A DNA stretch of 64,000 nucleotides from Hyphomicrobiales bacterium. GTDB taxonomy: Bacteria > Pseudomonadota > Alphaproteobacteria > Rhizobiales > Rhizobiaceae. The DNA lies in contig UCJU01000007.1 in assembly GCA_900472925.1 (NCBI GenBank), positions 248,001 through 312,000 on the forward strand, written 5' to 3'. Shown piece by piece: positions 7,086 through 15,835 of the stretch. Numbering within the stretch: position 1 is the first letter of the stretch; every line of letters starts with the position of its first letter. The notes under the pieces were generated by a model that was not told the DNA's origin, ran no database searches, and was given only the letters and a program-made list of their open reading frames with translations. Made by a program: the position numbers and the translations under genes.

Positions 7086-9014
7086 ATGACCTATTTCAAC
7101 AATATGAGAATTTTGACCAAAGTCGCATCCGTTCTTACGATCCTGATCATGATCGGACTGGCGGTAGCATTCATCGGATCGACTTCACTTTCAAAACAGC
7201 AAGCCGCCGCCGAGATCACAGAGCACACATATAAGGTGCTGGGTGTTCTGGACGACGTGACAATGGCTGTGACGCAAATGGAAAACAGTGTCCGGGCCTA
7301 CCTCATCGTGCCGAAAACTTCCTATTTGGACGCAAAAACAACGGCAGGGAAGAGCTATCGCGATAATCTTGCAGCGGTCCGTCAATTAACCTCGGACAAT
7401 CCCGCGCAGCAGACACGTCTGAATGATCTGGATACGGCTGTTCAAGGCTGGTTGGAAAATGTCGCAAAGCCGAGACTGGCCTGGGCTGCTGACCCCGCAA
7501 CTCGGGAACAGGCTTTCCAGCATGCGAGCCAGGGTGCCGGGCAGCAATATATGGATGCCGTCGAAGCCAAGGCCACTGAAATCACCGATGTCGAATTGAA
7601 GCTTTTGGATATCCGTGGGAAAGCCGCGCGTGATGCCGCCGACACGGCGAGAATGCTTGGCATTGCGGGTGCGGTCGCACTGCTTGTCGTGGCAGCCATC
7701 AGCCTCTTCCTTCTAAACCTCGGACTGGTGCGCCCTCTGACATCAATCAACGCCACTATGGCGAAACTTGCCGCAGGCGACACGGCGCTAACCATTCCAG
7801 GGTTTGGCCGCAAGGACGAAGTCGGCGAAATGGCCAACGCGCTTGAAGTCTTCCGCAAGGCTGCTGTCGACAAGATCGACCTTGAGCGCCAGACTGAAGA
7901 ACAGCGCGGCATGACCGAGGAAGAGCGGAAAAGAAATGCGCAGATGGAGCGTACCAAGGCAGACGCTGCTGCAACCGCGACCAAGGGTTTGGGTGAAGGC
8001 TTGAAGCACCTTGCCGATGGTGACCTCACATTCCAGCTGACGCAGTCGTTCGCGCCCGAATTCGAACAGTTGCGCAACGACTTCAATCATGCGGTTTCGC
8101 AACTGGCTGATACGCTGCGTTCCGTTGCCGATGCCTCCAATGCCATTGATAACGGCAGCCGCGAAGTGAGCTCTAGCGCGGACGATCTTTCCAAGCGGAC
8201 AGAGCAACAGGCGGCATCGCTGGAAGAAACCGCCGCAGCTCTCGACCAGATCACGGTCAACGTCGCCAATTCCTCAAAGCGTGCAGAAGAAGCCCGGAAA
8301 ATCGCGGTTCAGGCCAATGAAAGCGCTGCTGCGTCCGGCAGGGTCGTGGCGAACGCGGTCGATGCCATGCAGAAAATCGAACAGTCTTCGGACCAGATTT
8401 CCAACATCATCGGCGTCATCGACGAAATTGCCTTCCAGACAAACCTCCTTGCGTTGAATGCTGGCGTCGAAGCTGCCCGTGCTGGCGAGGCAGGCAAGGG
8501 CTTTGCTGTGGTGGCCCAGGAAGTGCGTGAATTGGCGCAACGTTCCGCGCAGGCTGCTAAGGAGATCAAGGATCTGATCCGTAACTCATCGGTCGAGGTG
8601 GAAAATGGGGTCAAGCTCGTCAGCGAGACGGGCGAAGCTCTCCAGACCATCGAAACCTATATTGTGACCGTCAATCAGCATATGGACTCGATTGCGACCT
8701 CCGCCAAAGAGCAGTCCGTTGGACTTGCCGAGGTGAATACGGCTGTCAATCAGATGGACCAGGTGACACAGCAGAACGCAGCGATGGTGGAAGAAACCAG
8801 TGCCGCAGGCGCGACGCTGGCCAGCGAATGCGGCAAATTGCGTCAGTTGATCTCGCAGTTCCAGCTGTCGAACGCGCTGCGTCAAACCTCTTCCGTCATG
8901 GCCGCAAGCGCAAGCCACCGTCCGGTGTCATCGCCTGTTCACCACAACATGGCCAAGATCGCTAGAGCGGTGTCGGGCAATGCCGCTGCAAAACAGAGCT
9001 GGGAGGAGTTTTGA
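7086..9014 (+). CDS. Methyl-accepting chemotaxis protein with CheR-tether tail
   Basis: This is a 642-residue transmembrane chemoreceptor. TM1 (about residues 11-30) is followed by a periplasmic helical-bundle sensor of roughly 155 residues, TM2 (about 187-208), a HAMP domain starting RPLTSINATMAKLAAGD, a second HAMP-like linker (GLKHLADGDLTFQL), and a long coiled-coil signalling domain. The CheA/CheW contact tip is intact (DEIAFQTNLLALNAGVEAAR). The last five residues, SWEEF, fit the xWxxF pentapeptide that docks CheR. The methylation machinery is therefore probably recruited directly. The ligand is unknown; a small helical-bundle sensor often binds amino acids, organic acids or aromatics. 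No chemotaxis partner genes are in the window. Confidence 0.95.
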   Translation: MTYFNNMRILTKVASVLTILIMIGLAVAFIGSTSLSKQQAAAEITEHTYKVLGVLDDVTMAVTQMENSVRAYLIVPKTSYLDAKTTAGKSYRDNLAAVRQLTSDNPAQQTRLNDLDTAVQGWLENVAKPRLAWAADPATREQAFQHASQGAGQQYMDAVEAKATEITDVELKLLDIRGKAARDAADTARMLGIAGAVALLVVAAISLFLLNLGLVRPLTSINATMAKLAAGDTALTIPGFGRKDEVGEMANALEVFRKAAVDKIDLERQTEEQRGMTEEERKRNAQMERTKADAAATATKGLGEGLKHLADGDLTFQLTQSFAPEFEQLRNDFNHAVSQLADTLRSVADASNAIDNGSREVSSSADDLSKRTEQQAASLEETAAALDQITVNVANSSKRAEEARKIAVQANESAAASGRVVANAVDAMQKIEQSSDQISNIIGVIDEIAFQTNLLALNAGVEAARAGEAGKGFAVVAQEVRELAQRSAQAAKEIKDLIRNSSVEVENGVKLVSETGEALQTIETYIVTVNQHMDSIATSAKEQSVGLAEVNTAVNQMDQVTQQNAAMVEETSAAGATLASECGKLRQLISQFQLSNALRQTSSVMAASASHRPVSSPVHHNMAKIARAVSGNAAAKQSWEEF

Positions 9015-9090
9015 CAACAGCTCGCACGGTGTCTTGAGGCGCCTGTCATAATCGAACTGCTTGTGCATCATACGATATCCCAATGACGTC

Positions 9091-9128
9091 AAAGCCCATC
9101 CGAGTGTCTGCTCTGGTGGGCTTTCCTT
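9091..9128 (+). terminator. Probable terminator after the chemoreceptor gene
   Basis: AAAGCCCATC pairs with GGTGGGCTTT (one G-U pair) around a 14-base loop, followed by CCTTTG. It lies 77 bases past the MCP stop. The rest of 9015-9300, between the convergent MCP and lacI genes, shows no gene. Confidence 0.55.
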
Positions 9129-9300
9129 TGGCGAAGCGCAGGGTGCTGAGCGAGAGTAGAGACACCAACCGCTGTTCCAACGCTGAAATCAAGCAATCAT
9201 GAAAGGCGGACGAAAAGTTGCCGGGTCAGCGGAGGTTTTACCAAGAATAGGCGCTCGGGTGACGACAAGCGGATTTTCTGAACTCGGTTGTTTCCCGGTT

Positions 9301-10308
9301 CTATCCGCCGCGAACGGAGCCGCGCCAGATGAGGTCGGGCACAAGCTTGCTCAAATCGCTACTCACCGTCTCCCTTGCCTGGCTGAGCCAGGCCACTGCT
9401 TCGCGAGCAATGATCTGCACCGGTTGGGCGAAGGTCGTCAGGTCGTAGGAGGACCATGAAGCCTGCTCGATATCGTCGAAACCGATGACACAGAGTTCTG
9501 AGGGGATATCCAGCTTGAACTGGTGGCGCGCGGCATCCATGAAACCGCAGGCAAGAAGATCGGTGGCGCAAAACACCGCATCCGGGCGTTTGGTGCGTGT
9601 CATGAAGCGTTGCGCCAGAACGGTGCCGCTCTGATAGGACGTCGTGCCGAACCGTTCGACGCTGACGGTGAGGCCGTGGCGGTGCCCCGCAGCCAAGAAG
9701 CCCTCCTCCCGCGCCATCAGGCTTGGGGTCATTGCTTGTGAATTGGCGAAGCCGAATTCCCGGCAACCAGCTCTTAGAAAAGCGGTGAAGGCGCGACTGG
9801 CCGCTTCGCGATCATCGAGATTGATTCGTAACGGTCCGGTCTGTTCGTCGTCACGATTGATCAGCACCAAACGCTGACCGTTGCGCAGACACAGATCGGT
9901 GATCGACTTATCCGGCATGCCTGAGAGAATGATCGAGGCATCGGCGCGGTAACGGATCGCCTGCCTCAGCGCCAGTTCGACGCTGTCGTCGGAGCGGTCG
10001 GTATTGATCAGCATCGCCACCTTGGCATTTGCCTGCAATTGCTGGGTCAGCGCCTTGATCAACCCGGCGCGGTAGGGGGTATCGAGCTCGGAGACGACCA
10101 GACAGACGATACCGCTTTCATTGCGCATCAATCCGCGCGCGAGGTGATTGACATGATAGCCGAGCGCGTCTGCTGCCTCCATGACCTTGCGGCGTGTTTC
10201 TTGGGAAACGCTGGCGCCAGTCGTGAATGTGCGCGAGACGGCGGAGCGTGAAACTCCGGCCAGATCGGCGACATCCTTTGCGCTTACGAAGATCTTGCGG
10301 TCGCTCAT
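9301..10308 (-). CDS. LacI-family regulator of the Afu-IMPase-Ugp operon
   Basis: This LacI/GalR regulator is about 336 residues from the chosen start. The N-terminal helix-turn-helix reads VSAKDVADLAGVSRSAVSRTF, then comes a hinge (LGYHVNHLARGL) and a periplasmic-binding-protein-like effector domain containing GFDDIEQASW. It diverges from the Afu-type importer operon, whose promoter region holds two LacI-type operators (10340-10357 and 10439-10456), so it most likely represses that operon and itself. Two adjacent ATGs occur at 10311 and 10308; AGAGG is better spaced for 10308. An upstream extension to 10356 would run into the first operator. The inducer is presumably a sugar phosphate or its product (inference). 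Confidence 0.92.
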   Translation of the reverse strand: MSDRKIFVSAKDVADLAGVSRSAVSRTFTTGASVSQETRRKVMEAADALGYHVNHLARGLMRNESGIVCLVVSELDTPYRAGLIKALTQQLQANAKVAMLINTDRSDDSVELALRQAIRYRADASIILSGMPDKSITDLCLRNGQRLVLINRDDEQTGPLRINLDDREAASRAFTAFLRAGCREFGFANSQAMTPSLMAREEGFLAAGHRHGLTVSVERFGTTSYQSGTVLAQRFMTRTKRPDAVFCATDLLACGFMDAARHQFKLDIPSELCVIGFDDIEQASWSSYDLTTFAQPVQIIAREAVAWLSQARETVSSDLSKLVPDLIWRGSVRGG

Positions 10309-10339
10309 CATGGCCTCTTTTGGCGTATTCATGCACATG

Positions 10340-10357
10340 TTTGCAATTGTGTGCAAC
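10340..10357. promoter_or_regulatory. LacI-type operator O1
   Basis: TTTGCA-N6-TGCAAC, an imperfect dyad of the LacI/GalR type, lies just upstream of the lacI coding start. It shares the half-sites of the second site at 10439-10456. Confidence 0.5.
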
Positions 10358-10410
10358 AGAATGATGACAGTCGCGCAATCCTCTAAACAAGCAAAAAAGC
10401 AGATTATCGG

Positions 10411-10456
10411 TTGACATAACGTTCGTCATCGTGAACTCTTTGCACACGCTTGCAAG
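10411..10456 (+). promoter_or_regulatory. Promoter with overlapping LacI operator O2 for the Afu-Ugp operon
   Basis: A consensus -35 hexamer TTGACA at 10411-10416 is followed, at the -10 position, by the dyad TTTGCACACGCTTGCAAG (10439-10456) with a central CG. An operator on the -10/+1 region is the classic place for LacI-family repression. The -10 hexamer itself is weak. Confidence 0.55.
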
Positions 10457-10500
10457 GCGTGTGACGTGGAGGCGTCATTCAAAAAATGGGAGGAACAACC

Positions 10501-11529
10501 ATGAGCGTAGCATATTTTGCGGCGGCTGGCTTGGCTGCTGGTTTGGCTTTCAGTGCATCGACAGCAATGGCGGCGGGTGATCTCAATCTCATCTGCTCTG
10601 CAGACGTGGTCATCTGCGAGCAGATGAAGGACATGTTCGAAAAAGAAAACCCGATCAAGGTCAACATGGTCCGTCTGTCATCCGGCGAGACTTATGCCAA
10701 GATACGTGCCGAGGCCCGTAATCCGAAGACCGATGTCTGGTGGGCTGGCACGGGTGATCCGCATCTGCAGGCTGCGTCCGAAAATCTCACGCTGGAATAC
10801 AAATCGCCGATGCTCGATCAATTGCAGGATTGGGCGAAGAAGCAGGCGGAAAGTTCAGGCTACAAGACCGTCGGCGTCTACGCTGGCGCGCTCGGCTGGG
10901 GCTACAATACCGAGATTTTCAAAACCAAGGGATACAAGGAACCCAAGTGCTGGGCCGACCTTCTCGATCCATCGTTCAAAGGCGAGATCCAGATGGCCAA
11001 CCCGAACTCTTCAGGCACGGCCTACACGGCGCTCGCCTCCCTGATCCAGATCATGGGTGAGGACAAAGCCTTCGACTATCTCGGCAAGCTGAACGCCAAT
11101 ATTTCCCAATATACCAAGTCCGGTTCTGCACCGGTCAAGGCGGCCGCGCGCGGTGAGACGGCAATCGGCATCGTCTTCATGCACGACGCCGTTGCCCAGA
11201 CTGCCGAAGGCTTCCCGATCAAATCGGTCGCGCCTTGCGAGGGGACTGGTTACGAAATCGGCTCAATGTCGATCGTCAAGGGTGCTCGCAATCTGGAAAA
11301 TGCCAAGATCTGGTATGACTGGGCGCTGAAGGCAGACGTCCAGTCTCATATGAAGGATGCCAAGTCCTTCCAGCTGCCATCGAACAAGAGCGCCGAAATT
11401 CCCAAAGAGGCGCCGAAGTTCGAGGACATCAAGCTGATCGACTATGATTTCAAAACATATGGCGATCCTGAAAAGCGCAAGGAACTGTTGGGCCGCTGGG
11501 ATACCCAGATCGGCGCAAAGGCCAACTGA
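10501..11529 (+). CDS. Periplasmic binding protein, AfuA-like (Fe3+/sugar-phosphate type)
   Basis: This 342-residue periplasmic solute-binding protein has a signal peptide (AAAGLAAGLAFSASTAMAAG, cleavage after AMA). The mature part has the class II fold of the FbpA/AfuA group, with PKTDVWWAGTGDPH and a GYNTEIF motif. Proteins of this group were first called ferric binding proteins, but AfuA of Actinobacillus binds hexose phosphates. Here the co-operonic phosphatase-family gene and ugp genes favour a phosphorylated organic ligand. The start is the ATG at 10501, which has GGAGG six bases upstream; the in-frame ATG at 10486 overlaps that site. Expression is probably repressed by the divergent LacI protein. 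Confidence 0.85.
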   Translation: MSVAYFAAAGLAAGLAFSASTAMAAGDLNLICSADVVICEQMKDMFEKENPIKVNMVRLSSGETYAKIRAEARNPKTDVWWAGTGDPHLQAASENLTLEYKSPMLDQLQDWAKKQAESSGYKTVGVYAGALGWGYNTEIFKTKGYKEPKCWADLLDPSFKGEIQMANPNSSGTAYTALASLIQIMGEDKAFDYLGKLNANISQYTKSGSAPVKAAARGETAIGIVFMHDAVAQTAEGFPIKSVAPCEGTGYEIGSMSIVKGARNLENAKIWYDWALKADVQSHMKDAKSFQLPSNKSAEIPKEAPKFEDIKLIDYDFKTYGDPEKRKELLGRWDTQIGAKAN

Positions 11530-11628
11530 TCCGATAGATCGGACCCTTGCTGCGCGGCTTGCTTCTTTGTGGCTGCGTAGCCTTTCTCACCCTCGTCTCA
11601 CTCGACCATCGAAGGACGCGCGACCGTC

Positions 11629-13851
11629 ATGGACAATCGCAACCGAAGGCTAGACCTGACGCTGATGGCTGGCAGTGCGGCTTTCCTCCTTTTGCCGTGG
11701 TACCGGATTGAAGGCGGCTTTCTGTCGTTCAATTGGCTCTCGGGTTTCTTCAGCGATCCAGCCAATGGCCCCGGCCTGTTGCAGATTTTCGGACACGGAC
11801 GTCTGTGGCTGGCAATCGCCCTTCTGGCACTCCTGACGGCGTTCTGCGCACGCTTCATCCGCAGTTCCATGCTGCGCGGGACGGTATTGGCTTGGGCGGG
11901 CGGTGTGGGTGTTGTCTTTCTGGCACTGCAGGGACTGGCGATTGGCTTTTCCGGTTGGAACTGGTCGATCACAGAAAATCTGTTCGGCGCGCTCTCCAAT
12001 GGCCAGCCAGCGATGGGCGCCGGTGCCATGCTTTCCGCGTTCGTTTTCGTTCTGCTTTTTGCCTTCGGCCTTGCGGAACGCGGCGTCATGAAGGGCGATG
12101 CATTCGTCGTTGCCACCATATCACTCCTGATTTTTCTGGTGGCGATCTTCGTCTTTTATCCCATCGGCAGCATGTTTGTCGGCGGTTTCCAGGATTTTGA
12201 TGGCTCGTTTAACGCGTCGGGCTTTGCCCGTAATATTCAGGACCCCTCCATCTGGAGTCTGAATTGTTTGATCGGCGGAGACCGCTGTGGATTGGCGTGG
12301 CGCACTTTGTGGCTGGCCATCATGACGGCCAGCGGCTCGACCATTCTTGGTCTGGCATTCGCTCTGGTTGCCACCCGCACCCGTTTTCCCTTCAAGAAGG
12401 GCCTGCGGCTGCTGACCATATTGCCGATCATCACACCACCCTTCGTCATCGGCTTGGCGCTGACCCTGCTGTTTGGTCGCGCGGGAATGGTGACCATAGG
12501 ACTGTCCGACCTGTTCGGCATCGAAGCCAGCCGCTGGCTGTATGGCCTGACGGGAATCTGGATTGCCCAGGTGCTGTCATTCACGCCCATCTCGTTTCTG
12601 GTGCTGATCGGTGTCGTCGAAGGGGTCAGCCCGTCGATGGAAGAGGCATCGCAGACCCTTCGGGCAGATCGCTGGCGTACCTTCTGGCGCGTTTCGCTGC
12701 CGCTGATGAAGCCGGGTCTGGCCAATGCCTTCCTCATCGGCTTCATCGAAAGCATGGCGGATTTCGGCAATCCGCTGGTCCTGGGCGGCAGTCACGGCGT
12801 GTTGTCTACCGAAATCTTTTTCGCGGTCGTTGGTTCGCAGAATGATCCGTCACGGGCAGCGGTGCTTGCCCTTATTCTGCTTTGCTTCACACTCTCGGCC
12901 TTTCTGGCGCAGCGCTTCTGGTTGGCGGGCAAGAATTTCGCCACCGTCACCGGCAAGGGCGATTCCGGATCGCATATCGCGCTGCCGAAGTCGCTGTCCA
13001 TCCTGGTCCACGCGCTGGTCATTCCCTGGATGATGTTTACCGTGGTCGTCTACGGCATGATTGCTTTCGGTGGTTTCGTCAAAACCTGGGGCTTGGATAA
13101 CTCGCTGACCCTGGACCATTATGCCCGCGCCTTCTCTTTCAGTTTCCGCGATGGCGGCATTGCCTGGACGGGCGTGGCGTGGAACTCCTTCTGGACGACC
13201 ATGGAAATTGCGCTGATTTCCGCGCCCCTGACGGCAGCGGTTGGTCTGGCGACGGCCTATGTCATCGTGCGCCAGAACTTTGCCGGGCGAGGGCTGTTCG
13301 AATTTGCGCTGATGATGAGCTTTGCCATTCCCGGCACGGTCATCGGCATCAGCTACATCATGGCGTTCAATCTGCCACCGCTGGAAATGACCGGCACGGC
13401 GTTGATCCTCGTCGCCTGCTTCGTGTTCCGCAACATGCCGGTTGGCGTGCGCGGCGGCATCGCGGCAATGAGCCAGCTCGACAAGAGCCTGGATGAAGCC
13501 TCCATGACGTTGCGTGCCAACAGTTTCCGCACGATCCGCAAGGTTATTCTGCCGTTGCTGAGACCGGCCATTACGGCAGCACTGGTCTATTCCTTCGTTC
13601 GCGCCATCACCTCGATCAGCGCCGTGATCTTTCTTGTCAGCGCGCAATACAACATGGCGACATCCTACATCGTCGGACTGGTCGAAAATGGCGAATATGG
13701 TGTTGCCATCGCCTATTCATCGATGCTGATCGTCGTGATGATCACTGTCATTACCGGGTTCCAGCTACTGGTCGGCGAACGCCGGTTACGGCGGGAAAAT
13801 CGCATTCACCGCATCGAAGCTGCAGCGATCCCTCAGGAGAAAACCGCATGA
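11629..13851 (+). CDS. Fused two-domain ABC permease, AfuB/FbpB-like
   Basis: This is a 740-residue inner-membrane permease in which two MetI-type domains are fused in one chain, as in AfuB/FbpB proteins. Each half carries its ATPase-contact (EAA) loop: EEASQTLRADRWRTFWRVSL in the first half and DEASMTLRANSFRTIRKVIL in the second. An N-terminal extension of about 170 residues adds several hydrophobic helices before the first permease domain and makes the protein longer than typical FbpB. It pairs with the upstream binding protein and the ATPase whose ATG overlaps its TGA. The 99 bases before it hold a small TCCGA/TCGGA hairpin but no gene. Confidence 0.88.
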   Translation: MDNRNRRLDLTLMAGSAAFLLLPWYRIEGGFLSFNWLSGFFSDPANGPGLLQIFGHGRLWLAIALLALLTAFCARFIRSSMLRGTVLAWAGGVGVVFLALQGLAIGFSGWNWSITENLFGALSNGQPAMGAGAMLSAFVFVLLFAFGLAERGVMKGDAFVVATISLLIFLVAIFVFYPIGSMFVGGFQDFDGSFNASGFARNIQDPSIWSLNCLIGGDRCGLAWRTLWLAIMTASGSTILGLAFALVATRTRFPFKKGLRLLTILPIITPPFVIGLALTLLFGRAGMVTIGLSDLFGIEASRWLYGLTGIWIAQVLSFTPISFLVLIGVVEGVSPSMEEASQTLRADRWRTFWRVSLPLMKPGLANAFLIGFIESMADFGNPLVLGGSHGVLSTEIFFAVVGSQNDPSRAAVLALILLCFTLSAFLAQRFWLAGKNFATVTGKGDSGSHIALPKSLSILVHALVIPWMMFTVVVYGMIAFGGFVKTWGLDNSLTLDHYARAFSFSFRDGGIAWTGVAWNSFWTTMEIALISAPLTAAVGLATAYVIVRQNFAGRGLFEFALMMSFAIPGTVIGISYIMAFNLPPLEMTGTALILVACFVFRNMPVGVRGGIAAMSQLDKSLDEASMTLRANSFRTIRKVILPLLRPAITAALVYSFVRAITSISAVIFLVSAQYNMATSYIVGLVENGEYGVAIAYSSMLIVVMITVITGFQLLVGERRLRRENRIHRIEAAAIPQEKTA

Positions 13852-14918
13852 ACCACGCCCCCGGATCGGTCGTCCTCCAGAATATCCGCAAGCAGTTCGG
13901 TGCCTTCACCGCCATTCACGATCTGTCGTTGACGATAGAGCCTGGAACGCTCGTGACGTTGCTGGGACCATCCGGTTGCGGAAAGACAACGACGTTGCGC
14001 ATGCTGGCTGGCCTCGAACATCCGACCTCTGGTCGCATCCTGATCGGTGGCAAGGATGTGACCATGCTGCCTGCCAATGAGCGCGATGTCTCGATGGTGT
14101 TCCAGTCCTACGCGCTGTTTCCGCATATGAGCTCGCTGGACAATGTCGCTTACGGGCTGGAATCCTCAGGCCTCAGCCGCAAGGAAGCGCGACAGAAGGC
14201 AGAAAACGGCCTGGAGCTGGTCGGCCTCGCTGGCATGGGGCAACGGCTTCCGGCCGAATTGTCCGGTGGTCAGCAACAGCGTGTTGCTGTTGCGCGTGCG
14301 CTGGTCCTCGAGCCGCAGGTGCTCTTATTGGACGAGCCGCTGTCCAACCTCGACGCGCGTCTGCGCCGCCGCGTGCGAACTGAAATTCGCGAATTGCAGC
14401 AGCGGTTGCAGTTTACCGCCGTTTACGTGACCCATGACCAGGATGAGGCGCTGGCCGTCTCCGATCGTATCATCGTCATGAAGGATGGCCATGTGGCACA
14501 GGAAGGATCGCCGCGCGATCTCTATGAAAGTCCGGCATCGGCTTTCATCGCGGACTTTATGGGCGAAGCGAATGTCGTACCCTGTATCGTTATCGGCATA
14601 GAGGGTGATCAGGCGGTCATTCAGGTGCAGGATCTTGTGCACCGCGTGCCGAGCCGCGGCATCAAGGTCGGAGCGGGACAACTGGCGGTGCGACCGAACG
14701 CCGTTACCCTCTCCCCGTCTCCCAAGGCGGATTTTCGCGGGCGCATCAGCAGTGCCGCTTATCTGGGCGACCATATCGAATACGAAGTCGAGACGGATGC
14801 CGGTCCACTGTTCGTTGTCGATCCCTCGGTAGAGCGACCGATTGCCCCTTCAACAGATGTCGCAATCGGCTTCAAAGAGCGCGGCATCGCCATCATTTCA
14901 CAAGACGTTTTAGTTTGA
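13848..14918 (+). CDS. ABC transporter ATP-binding protein, AfuC/FbpC-like
   Basis: This 356-residue importer ATPase has a Walker A motif (LGPSGCGKTTTLRML), a Q-loop (VFQSYALFP), the ABC signature LSGGQQQRVAVARAL, Walker B ([13 protein letters not shown]) and the H-loop (VTHDQDEA). A C-terminal TOBE-like domain (about residues 240-356) is typical of the CUT1/FbpC group. It is translationally coupled to the fused permease by an ATGA overlap and powers that importer. The TOBE domain may sense ligand or protein signals, but no specific residue pattern points to iron. Confidence 0.9.
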   Translation: MNHAPGSVVLQNIRKQFGAFTAIHDLSLTIEPGTLVTLLGPSGCGKTTTLRMLAGLEHPTSGRILIGGKDVTMLPANERDVSMVFQSYALFPHMSSLDNVAYGLESSGLSRKEARQKAENGLELVGLAGMGQRLPAELSGGQQQRVAVARALVLEPQVLLLDEPLSNLDARLRRRVRTEIRELQQRLQFTAVYVTHDQDEALAVSDRIIVMKDGHVAQEGSPRDLYESPASAFIADFMGEANVVPCIVIGIEGDQAVIQVQDLVHRVPSRGIKVGAGQLAVRPNAVTLSPSPKADFRGRISSAAYLGDHIEYEVETDAGPLFVVDPSVERPIAPSTDVAIGFKERGIAIISQDVLV

Positions 14919-14929
14919 GAGATCACACC

Positions 14930-15745
14930 ATGCAGTCCCCAAAACAGGATATCGAGGCCCGGCTCAGGCTGGCACAGGAAATCGCGCAGGAAGCCGGCGC
15001 AGTTGCTCTCGATTATTACAACAATCGCGATGCGCTGGTCATCGAAACCAAGCGTGACCCGCAGGATGTCGTGTCGATAGCAGATCGCGAGGTCGAGAAC
15101 CTGATCCGCGACCACGTTGCGAAAGTCTTTCCCGAAGACGGTTTTCTGGGTGAGGAATATGGTCTGATGGCTGGTACGTCGGCTTTCACCTGGGTTGTAG
15201 ACCCCATTGATGGCACCAGCCCTTTCGTTAACGGCATGCCAAACTGGTGCGTTTCGATTGCGGTGATCAGCCACGGCCAGCCGCTGGTCGGCGTTATCAA
15301 TGCGCCGTGTCATGGCGAGATCTACAGCAGCGCGCTTGGCATGGGCGCGACGCTGAATGGCAAGGTGCTGACGCTGGACGAAACGCGAACCATCCGCAAT
15401 TCGGTCACCGGCATCGGTGCTAACAATTATGTGACGCCAGCCTTTGTTGCGCGCATGGTAGAAGACCTGCTGGCTTCCGGGGGCAACTTCATCCGCAATG
15501 GTTCAGGGGCGCTGATGCTGGCCTATGTCGCGGCTGGCAGGCTCGTTGGTTATTACGAACCCTATATGCACGCCTGGGATTGCATGGCGGGTTTTTGCCT
15601 CGTGCGTGAGGCGGGCGGCTGGTTTCATCCCTTCCCAACGGAGGGCGTCAAGCTGACCAAAGGTGCCCCTGTCATTGCCGCAGCACCCGGTGCCATCGAA
15701 GACCTTAGCCGCATCGCTGGACTAGCCGGCGAAACTTCGGCTTGA
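14930..15745 (+). CDS. Inositol-monophosphatase-family phosphatase
   Basis: This is a 271-residue Mg2+-dependent phosphatase of the IMPase/FBPase/CysQ superfamily. The metal-binding motifs are present: a GEEYG-type motif (FLGEEYGL), DPIDGTSPFVNG, and the late WDCMAG motif (AWDCMAGFCLV). Members hydrolyse inositol phosphate, histidinol phosphate, fructose bisphosphate, PAP or other sugar phosphates. Its place between an Afu-type importer and ugpBAEC suggests it dephosphorylates the imported phosphate ester in the cytoplasm; the exact substrate is open. The start is taken as the ATG at 14930; the in-frame TTG at 14915 overlaps the ATPase stop region and has no better ribosome-binding site. Confidence 0.88.
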   Translation: MQSPKQDIEARLRLAQEIAQEAGAVALDYYNNRDALVIETKRDPQDVVSIADREVENLIRDHVAKVFPEDGFLGEEYGLMAGTSAFTWVVDPIDGTSPFVNGMPNWCVSIAVISHGQPLVGVINAPCHGEIYSSALGMGATLNGKVLTLDETRTIRNSVTGIGANNYVTPAFVARMVEDLLASGGNFIRNGSGALMLAYVAAGRLVGYYEPYMHAWDCMAGFCLVREAGGWFHPFPTEGVKLTKGAPVIAAAPGAIEDLSRIAGLAGETSA

Positions 15746-15835
15746 AAACAAACGGCGGGGCGGGATAGAGAAGGATTCCGTTTGGCAAACAGACCGGGTG
15801 AGGAGCCCGGAAATATCCAGGGAGGAGCTACACAT

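Noticed and set aside
12850..13647. 265-codon minus-strand frame opposite the fused permease gene
   Set aside because: Same shadow composition; no domain or start signal.
10501..14918. Plain ferric-iron importer reading of the Afu-like genes
   Set aside because: Not excluded, but no Fur/RirA-like site was seen, regulation is LacI-type, and the neighbours handle phosphate esters, so an organic phosphate ligand is preferred.
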